From: Phycisphaerae bacterium
GTDB taxonomy: Bacteria > Planctomycetota > Phycisphaerae > SM23-33
Direction: 5' to 3'
Assembly (NCBI GenBank): GCA_030610965.1
Contig: JAUWQU010000076.1
Location: 1 to 9,583, forward strand
Length of the DNA stretch: 9,583 nt
Made by a program: the position numbers and the translations under genes. This document shows positions 5,532-9,583 of this stretch, piece after piece (the first letter of the stretch is position 1; each line of letters starts with the position of its first letter). The notes under the pieces were generated by a model. It did no database searches. It was not told the origin of the DNA and worked only from the letters and a program-made list of their open reading frames with translations.

Positions 5532-5852
5532 TTGCTGGTCCTCTGGTGGGGAAAGCTACGGCGGGCGCTACTGGGGCGAGTCCTGACGGGCTACACGCGT
5601 CGGCGGCACGAATTGCGGCGCGGCGAGTGCCTCCGGTGCGGGGCGTGCTGCCAGCTTGGGCGTGTCTGCCCGTCGCTGGAAATTGACGAAGCCGGGCTGG
5701 CCGTGTGCTTGAAGTACGACCAGACGCGCGACCCTACCTGCCGCCTGTACCCAACTACCGAATCCGACCTGCGCGATCGCGACCGGATCTCCCCCGGCAC
5801 GAAGTGCGGCTACTACTTCGTGAGCAAGGCCGACACGACCAACCGCCACTGA
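5532..5852 (+). CDS. YkgJ-like cysteine-cluster protein
   Basis: In this frame the protein holds CLRCGACC (CxxCxxCC), then further cysteines in VCPSLE, VCLKYD, TCRLYP and KCGYYF, eight in all. This is the pattern of the YkgJ/UPF0153 proteins, small putative zinc- or Fe-S-binding proteins of unknown role. The N-terminus is hydrophobic and then basic (LVLWWGKLRRALLGR), which suggests membrane anchoring or association. The first usable start in the frame is a TTG at 5532 with no binding site; the frame is open only from 5505. I think the natural start is the ATG at 5402 in another frame, with a +1 shift between. The gene ends 42 bp from the convergent tatC. Family likely; metal type unknown. Confidence 0.7.
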   Translation: MLVLWWGKLRRALLGRVLTGYTRRRHELRRGECLRCGACCQLGRVCPSLEIDEAGLAVCLKYDQTRDPTCRLYPTTESDLRDRDRISPGTKCGYYFVSKADTTNRH

Positions 5853-5894
5853 CGCCCTGGCGCTGAAGGCTTTCTTCTTCGGCCCGTCGCTCTA

Positions 5895-7052
5895 TCAGTC
5901 CTCGTCGAGGTCGGTATAGCCCATCGCGGCGTCTTCGGCGCGGCGTTTTCTTTCGACCAGGAAGTACACCAGGAGCACACCGAGCTCGTACAGCGCCCAC
6001 ATCGGAATGGCCAGGGCCAGTTGGTCCAGCGGGCTCGGCGAGGTCACCATGGCCGCCAGGACCAGGATGCCCACGATGACGTACTTGCGGTACCGGCCGA
6101 GCGTCTTGACGGTCACCAGGCCCATCTTTCCCAGCAGCAGCACGGCGATTGGCATCTGGAAGCAGAAGCCGAAGACCATCATCATGTTGGTCATGAAGGT
6201 GACGTTGCTGTCCATCGTCACAATCATCTCGACGCCCATCCACTTGTTGAAGACGTTGAAAGCCCCCAGAAGCATTCGGCTGATGTAGAACAAAAAGAAC
6301 ACGGCGCCGCTGATGAACAGGATGACCGAAAACGGCACGGCGTAGACGACGTACTTTCGTTCGTGCTTGTGGAGCCCGGCCGCGATGAACATCCATATCT
6401 GATAGATGATCCACGGCGAGGAGATGATAAGGCCCATGTACAAGGAGATCCGCAGGTACATCGTGAACGGATCCATCATTTTGGTGGTGGTAAGCTGCTT
6501 GCCTACGGCTTCTTCGAAGGGTCCGTTGATGAGCTGAATCGCAGGCTGGCTCAAGATCAGGGCGGCAACCATGCCCACCAACAAGCCGATAATGGCCCGA
6601 ATGAGCCGCGAGCGAAGCTCATCGAGGTGCTCGACCAGCGTCATCTTCCGCTCGCCGTCCTCATCGTCCTCCTCATCATCCTCGTCTTCGTATTCGTCGT
6701 CCTCGTACTCATCCCCGTATTCGTCGGGGTTATCGTCTTCGGACCCCTGGCCGTACTCGTAGTCGTCCTGGTATTCGTCTTGCTCCTTGTCGGGCCAGTA
6801 GTCCTCGTCGGACTGCGGGTTCTCGCCCTCGGACTCTTGCCAATCCTCCTCGTACTGGCCGTACTCGTTGCGGTCGGAGTCGTCCTGGCCTGGCTGGTTG
6901 GCCTCGTCCGAGCCGGCCTCGCCCCCGCCGGGCGCGGCCTCGGCGAACCCCTCGTTCTCAGGCCGCTCGACGCCGTCGACGCCGTCGGCGCCGTCGGCGC
7001 GGTCCGGCGAGACGGGTTCGTCCTGGTTTTTGTCGCTCGGTGATTCAGCCAT
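5895..7052 (-). CDS. tatC: Sec-independent (Tat) protein translocase subunit TatC with long acidic N-terminal extension
   Basis: TatC is the inner-membrane receptor that binds twin-arginine signal peptides and, with TatA/TatB, exports folded proteins. I chose ATG at 7052 (385 aa) over the TTG at 7067 because GGAAGG lies seven bases upstream of the ATG and overlaps the TTG. Residues 137-368 are a full TatC domain: MTLVEHLDELRSRL (137-150, the conserved HLxELRxRL), DPFTMYLRISLY (194-205), FIAAGLHKHERK (222-233, with the conserved Glu at 231), and SPSPLDQLALAIPM (338-351). Six membrane helices lie at about 150-170, 203-222, 236-258, 284-307, 322-338 and 343-366. Residues 1-136 are disordered-looking and extremely acidic, with almost only D/E plus Y, G and N from 105 to 135. 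In known TatC topology this tail is cytoplasmic. E. coli TatC lacks it. No tatA or tatB is in the window. Confidence 0.93.
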   Translation of the reverse strand: MAESPSDKNQDEPVSPDRADGADGVDGVERPENEGFAEAAPGGGEAGSDEANQPGQDDSDRNEYGQYEEDWQESEGENPQSDEDYWPDKEQDEYQDDYEYGQGSEDDNPDEYGDEYEDDEYEDEDDEEDDEDGERKMTLVEHLDELRSRLIRAIIGLLVGMVAALILSQPAIQLINGPFEEAVGKQLTTTKMMDPFTMYLRISLYMGLIISSPWIIYQIWMFIAAGLHKHERKYVVYAVPFSVILFISGAVFFLFYISRMLLGAFNVFNKWMGVEMIVTMDSNVTFMTNMMMVFGFCFQMPIAVLLLGKMGLVTVKTLGRYRKYVIVGILVLAAMVTSPSPLDQLALAIPMWALYELGVLLVYFLVERKRRAEDAAMGYTDLDED

Positions 7053-7083
7053 TGCACTGCCTTCCAACTGCTACCAGCCCGAG

Positions 7084-7111
7084 AGTATACCATATTCAAA
7101 CCCGCCGTCGA
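7084..7111 (-). promoter_or_regulatory. Promoter of tatC
   Basis: On the minus strand: TCGACG (7106-7111), a 16-base spacer and TATACT (7084-7089). Transcription would start near 7077, giving a leader of about 25 nt that contains the GGAAGG binding site. Confidence 0.5.
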
Positions 7112-7337
7112 GCCTGAGCTGGTTCCATCGATTTGGCTGGATCTCGGCTCCGACTCGCCCGGGCCACGGCGCCCTCTCCTGCCGGCAGACAGGCGCGTGC
7201 GACTTTAGCCGCCCCGCAGGGCAGGACGGCCGGAAACTATTGCTCCAGTTTTCCCGCCAACTGTCCGATAACCAGAAACGGAAGCGGCAAGTGCGCGGGC
7301 GCCGCCGGGATTACGGCAACAAAGCAGGACGCGATAA
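7112..7337. other. Intergenic region between divergent tatC and the 74-aa gene
   Basis: About 225 bases with no coding signal that I trust. It contains a 10-bp palindrome, CTGCCGGCAG, at 7179-7188 and, just before the rightward gene, AGGA at 7326-7329, eight bases from the ATG at 7338. I cannot identify a convincing promoter for the rightward genes; TTGCTC near 7240 has no well-placed -10. Confidence 0.4.
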
Positions 7338-7562
7338 ATGACCACACGAACGCTTAGCCTCGTCAAGGGCGGACACAAGTACGTCTTCCGCTACGGCTCC
7401 GGTTGCGAGGATGACATGCTCGATGCGATCATGGAACTGGCCGAGAGCAACCACAGCCCCGTCGACTGGCTCGACGCGGCCACGCTCAGTTTCCAGGTAA
7501 CGCAGAACACGGCCGCCGACTGCCTCCAGACCATGAGCCCAAGCGACGAGCAGGTTTTCTGA
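7338..7562 (+). CDS. Small hypothetical protein upstream of xerC
   Basis: A 74-aa protein that I do not recognise. It begins MTTRTLSLVKGGHKYVFRY; an acidic helical stretch follows (CEDDMLDAIMELAES, about 23-37), then SPVDWLDAATLSFQV (40-54) and a polar end. There is no signal peptide, membrane helix or metal motif; two cysteines are present (C23, C62). AGGA lies eight bases before the ATG. Only 2 nt separate its stop from the TTG start of the recombinase gene, so the two are almost certainly co-transcribed and translationally coupled. Coding character (third-position G/C) is good. It could be an accessory factor of the recombinase or an unrelated passenger; context alone cannot tell. Confidence 0.7.
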   Translation: MTTRTLSLVKGGHKYVFRYGSGCEDDMLDAIMELAESNHSPVDWLDAATLSFQVTQNTAADCLQTMSPSDEQVF

Positions 7563-7564
7563 CA

Positions 7565-8527
7565 TTGCCAACTCTGCCGATCATCAGCAGGTTCCTGGAT
7601 TACATCGACGGCGAGCGCAACTTCTCCCCCCATACCGTCCGATCGGACTCGGCGGACCTTGTCCAGGTCGCGCGATACCTCGCAGCCGAGCCGACCGAGG
7701 AACTGACCGCCAATGACCTGCCGGGCGAGGACGAGTTCGACTGCGGGCGTATCGAGCGGGCCGTGCTGGCCACCCAGCCGCTGGATATTCGCGGCTTTCT
7801 GGCCATGATGCGAAACAGCGGCTACTCCAAGTCCACCGTCGCCCGCAAGCTGGCATCGCTGCGGAGCTTCTACAAATACATGGTTCGCGTCGGAACTATC
7901 GAGGCCTCGCCCGTCAGCGTGGTCCGCACGCCGCGCCAGGACCGACGCCTACCGAAGTTCCTCGACGTCCAACAGATCACCGCCCTGCTCAGCGCCCCCG
8001 ACACCGCCACGCTCCTGGGCGCCCGCGACCGGGCCATACTGGAAACCATATACTCGGCCGGGCTGAGAATCAGCGAGTTGACGGGCCTGAACATCGAGGA
8101 CATCGAACTGGGCGAAGTGCTGCGGATTCGCGGCAAGGGCCGCAAGGAACGCCTCGTGCCCCTTGGCGCCAAGGCCCTGGCCGCTATCTACGCGTACATC
8201 GAGTTCCGCAAGGCCGAACTCGGCGTCGAACCGCGTGGGGCGCTGTTCGTAAACCGGTTCGGCAAACGCCTGACCGACCGCTCCATCCGGCGCAAGTTCG
8301 ACCGCTACCTCCTCGAGGCCGGCATCGACATCCACATGAGCCCACACGTGCTGCGGCACAGCTTCGCCACGCACATGCTCAACGCCGGGGCGGACCTGCG
8401 AAGCGTGCAGGAAATGCTCGGCCACGAGAACCTCTCGACCACGCAGATATACACCCACGTGACCAGCCGGCACCTCAAGGAAATCTACGACCGAGCCCAC
8501 CCGCTGGCCACCCGTGCTGGTGCGTAA
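7565..8527 (+). CDS. xerC: XerC/XerD-family tyrosine recombinase
   Basis: A 320-aa site-specific recombinase. In bacteria XerC/XerD act at dif to resolve chromosome dimers with FtsK. The N-terminal SAM-like DNA-binding domain (about 4-110) shows SPHTVRSDSADLVQVARYL and VARKLASLRSFYKYMVRVG. The catalytic domain has the full set: R168 (GLRISEL), K191 (GKGRKERLVPLG), H261 and R264 (SPHVLRHSFATHML), H287 (LGHENLSTTQ) and the nucleophile Y296 (IYTHV). An acidic insert at about 42-75 makes it a little longer than the usual 300 aa. The start is TTG at 7565, the only plausible one after the upstream gene's stop. With one Xer gene in view I cannot separate XerC, XerD or a lone XerH-like enzyme; the arrangement with a small upstream gene favours a housekeeping copy. 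Confidence 0.9.
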   Translation: MPTLPIISRFLDYIDGERNFSPHTVRSDSADLVQVARYLAAEPTEELTANDLPGEDEFDCGRIERAVLATQPLDIRGFLAMMRNSGYSKSTVARKLASLRSFYKYMVRVGTIEASPVSVVRTPRQDRRLPKFLDVQQITALLSAPDTATLLGARDRAILETIYSAGLRISELTGLNIEDIELGEVLRIRGKGRKERLVPLGAKALAAIYAYIEFRKAELGVEPRGALFVNRFGKRLTDRSIRRKFDRYLLEAGIDIHMSPHVLRHSFATHMLNAGADLRSVQEMLGHENLSTTQIYTHVTSRHLKEIYDRAHPLATRAGA

Positions 8528-8545
8528 CCCCGCCAGGCAAAGATG

Positions 8546-8653
8546 AAGGGGACAGTTATTCATGAGCCCGGGGCTCACCTGCAAAGGCCCCAAAAAGGGT
8601 ACAGGCACCTGCGCGGCTAACAGCATGCCGCTCCGGAGCCAGTCCCCTTTTTT
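8546..8653. repeat. REP-like compound palindrome, possible bidirectional terminator
   Basis: AAGGGGAC (8546-8553) pairs with GTCCCCTT (8642-8649) at the outer edges. Inside are a 6-bp hairpin TGAGCC-cgg-GGCTCA (8563-8577) and a larger one: GGGTACAGGCACC (8597-8609) with GGAGCCAGTCCCC (8635-8647), 10 of 13 paired, capped by GCGGC (8613-8617) and GCCGC (8627-8631). TTTTTT follows on the plus strand (8648-8653), and on the minus strand the same hairpin is followed by TTTTT (8596-8592). It sits between the convergent xerC and PRC-barrel genes. The GGGGACAG/GTCCCCTTTT ends are typical of REP elements mobilised by RAYT (TnpA-REP) transposases in many genomes; that link is from memory. Confidence 0.6.
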
Positions 8654-8662
8654 GGCCGGCGG

Positions 8663-9391
8663 TCAGTCCCAATACACGGGCCGGCCGTAGTAGTCGAACA
8701 TCCGCACCTCGTACTCGCGGTTGACGGGGCTATGGTAGTCGAACCGCGGGCCGTTCTTGATCGTCTCGCGCTCGAGGTCGACGTACACCTCGGCTGTCGG
8801 CCAGTCCACGCGCTCGATCCACGCCGGCGAGACAAGGACCTTCTTCGCCGGCAGCCAGACCCGGGTGTCCACCACCAGGTATCGCAGGACCCACCCCTCG
8901 GTCTGGACGATGAAGTCCTGCAAGTGCCCGATCTCGCCGTCGCTGGCGTGGATGCGATAGTGGCAGACCTCGCGGGCGCTGCGGAGGTGCTCGTCCGGCT
9001 CGTGGTCCATCGCCGGATCGGCCTCGGCCACTTTGGTCGTCCCCCGACCGATCACCGGGCCCATGTAGCCCCAATAAGGCGTCCAGTCATAATACGTCGA
9101 CAACTGCGACTGCTTCTGCCGCGATACCGGCCTCTCCAGATCGACGTCGGGGCTTTCATCGATCTTCTGACGGCTCAGATTTACCGGCAGGATTTCACGC
9201 TGCCAGTCCGGCTCGCCCACCGATTCCGGCGAGATCAGAACCCGCCGCCCGGGCAGCCAGTGCCCGGTGTCCAGCACGATGTACCGAACGGTCCAGGCCT
9301 CGTCATCGAAGTAGAAGTCCTTTACCGTGCCGATCTGGCCGTCCGTCGCCTTGACCCTGTAGCCAATTATGTCCCTGACGCTTCGTAGCAT
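8663..9391 (-). CDS. Protein with two PRC-barrel domains
   Basis: A 242-aa soluble protein. PRC-barrels are small beta-barrels that bind protein or RNA partners (photosynthetic reaction-centre subunit H, RimM); stand-alone versions are common in stress-related bacterial genes. Two copies are plain: residues 2-78 (LRSVRDIIGYRVKATDGQIG ... VRYIVLDTGHWLPGRRVLISP) and 136-212 (LRSAREVCHYRIHASDGEIG ... LRYLVVDTRVWLPAKKVLVSP). The shared signature is DGxIGxxxDF, RYxVxDTxxWLPxxxVLxSP, then a DW motif. A polar linker of about 57 residues joins them, with aromatic YYDWTPYWGYMGP at 100-112, and the tail is aromatic (FDYYGRPVYWD). There is no signal peptide. The ATG at 9391 has only a weak upstream GAGAT. 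The gene converges on xerC. Confidence 0.88.
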   Translation of the reverse strand: MLRSVRDIIGYRVKATDGQIGTVKDFYFDDEAWTVRYIVLDTGHWLPGRRVLISPESVGEPDWQREILPVNLSRQKIDESPDVDLERPVSRQKQSQLSTYYDWTPYWGYMGPVIGRGTTKVAEADPAMDHEPDEHLRSAREVCHYRIHASDGEIGHLQDFIVQTEGWVLRYLVVDTRVWLPAKKVLVSPAWIERVDWPTAEVYVDLERETIKNGPRFDYHSPVNREYEVRMFDYYGRPVYWD

Positions 9392-9408
9392 GGGCCATCT
9401 CGCTTTCC

Positions 9409-9446
9409 GCGGCCGGGCAGGTCGCAGAGCGTCGCGCCCCGGCCGC
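9409..9446 (-). promoter_or_regulatory. Strong hairpin in the leader of the PRC-barrel gene
   Basis: GCGGCCGGG (9409-9417) and CCCGGCCGC (9438-9446) form a perfect 9-bp GC stem on a 20-base loop, 18 bp upstream of the ATG at 9391. No T-run follows on either strand. It could be a leader structure or an attenuator-like element. A possible -10, TACAAT on the minus strand (9480-9485), lies upstream without a clear -35. Confidence 0.4.
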
Positions 9447-9525
9447 TGCCCTGTATCCCCTCAGTGAGTCATCCGTCTAATTGTAGGGTCGCAGTGGTTT
9501 CGCGGCATCTTTGTGTTTGCGGAAT

Positions 9526-9583
9526 CTACATAAACAATTCGCCCCGTTCGGCCTGGATGCGGGTGAGACGGGTGAACTTGTCG
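9526..9583 (-). CDS. C-terminal end of a leftward gene cut by the window edge
   Basis: On the minus strand the last bases read DKFTRLTRIQAERGELFM and then TAG (9526-9528). The composition is charged and protein-like and codons end mostly in G or C, so this is probably the tail of a gene that starts beyond the window. Eighteen residues are too few to name a family. It ends 134 bp upstream of the PRC-barrel gene on the same strand. Confidence 0.4.
   Translation of the reverse strand, partial: DKFTRLTRIQAERGELFM

Noticed and set aside
6021..7043. 340-codon plus-strand frame opposite tatC that looks like a membrane protein
   Set aside because: Its Val/Leu-rich stretch is what the antisense of GAC/GAG/GAA codons encodes. 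It lies exactly opposite the acidic tail of TatC, and TatC is certain.
1..9583. Search for a defence system, prophage, secretion cluster or biosynthetic cluster
   Set aside because: No helicase, nuclease, methylase, toxin-antitoxin, phage or assembly-line genes are present; the genes are mostly single housekeeping or envelope units.

Overview
The window looks like chromosomal DNA from a GC-rich, Gram-negative-type bacterium, most likely a planctomycete (Planctomycetota, perhaps the Phycisphaerae side). The pointers are a PEP-CTERM sorted protein, a DUF3467 protein, a Tat translocase subunit with a planctomycete-style acidic extension, TTG starts and long intergenic regions between single-gene units. 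This assignment is inference from gene content. There is no rRNA, tRNA, CRISPR array or recognisable defence system.

Left part (1-2770). A ComF-type phosphoribosyltransferase gene enters from upstream and carries an in-frame 225-bp tandem duplication of its catalytic half. A DUF3467 gene follows, with a strong terminator. Next comes an intergenic stretch of about 530 bp (1263-1788) that is unusually rich in hairpins and holds an extended -10 promoter overlapped by a palindrome. It leads into a PEP-CTERM protein gene whose base composition is visibly less GC-rich than its neighbours. The terminator hairpin after DUF3467 and the one after the PEP-CTERM gene are the same sequence, and the similarity extends to about 100-110 bp on each side, so the PEP-CTERM module is bracketed by imperfect direct repeats.

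Middle part (2771-7070). A large GT-C-like polytopic membrane protein (844 aa) has a promoter so close to its ATG that the transcript may be leaderless. A small cysteine-rich YkgJ-like gene follows; it looks frameshifted by one extra G near its 5' end. Convergent with it is tatC, whose product has an extremely acidic N-terminal cytoplasmic tail of about 135 residues.

Right part (7071-9583). Transcribed away from tatC is a two-gene unit: an unrecognised 74-aa protein and, 2 nt later, a XerC/XerD-family tyrosine recombinase starting at TTG. A REP-like palindromic element that may be a bidirectional terminator separates it from a convergent gene for a protein with two PRC-barrel domains. The C-terminal end of another leftward gene is cut by the window edge.

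The genes do not form one pathway. ComF relatives act in DNA uptake or nucleotide metabolism. TatC and PEP-CTERM concern protein export and surface sorting, XerC concerns chromosome dimer resolution, and the GT-C-like protein probably works on cell-envelope glycans. The best candidates for something undescribed are the repeat-bracketed PEP-CTERM module with its structured leader, the acidic TatC tail, and the duplicated ComF.
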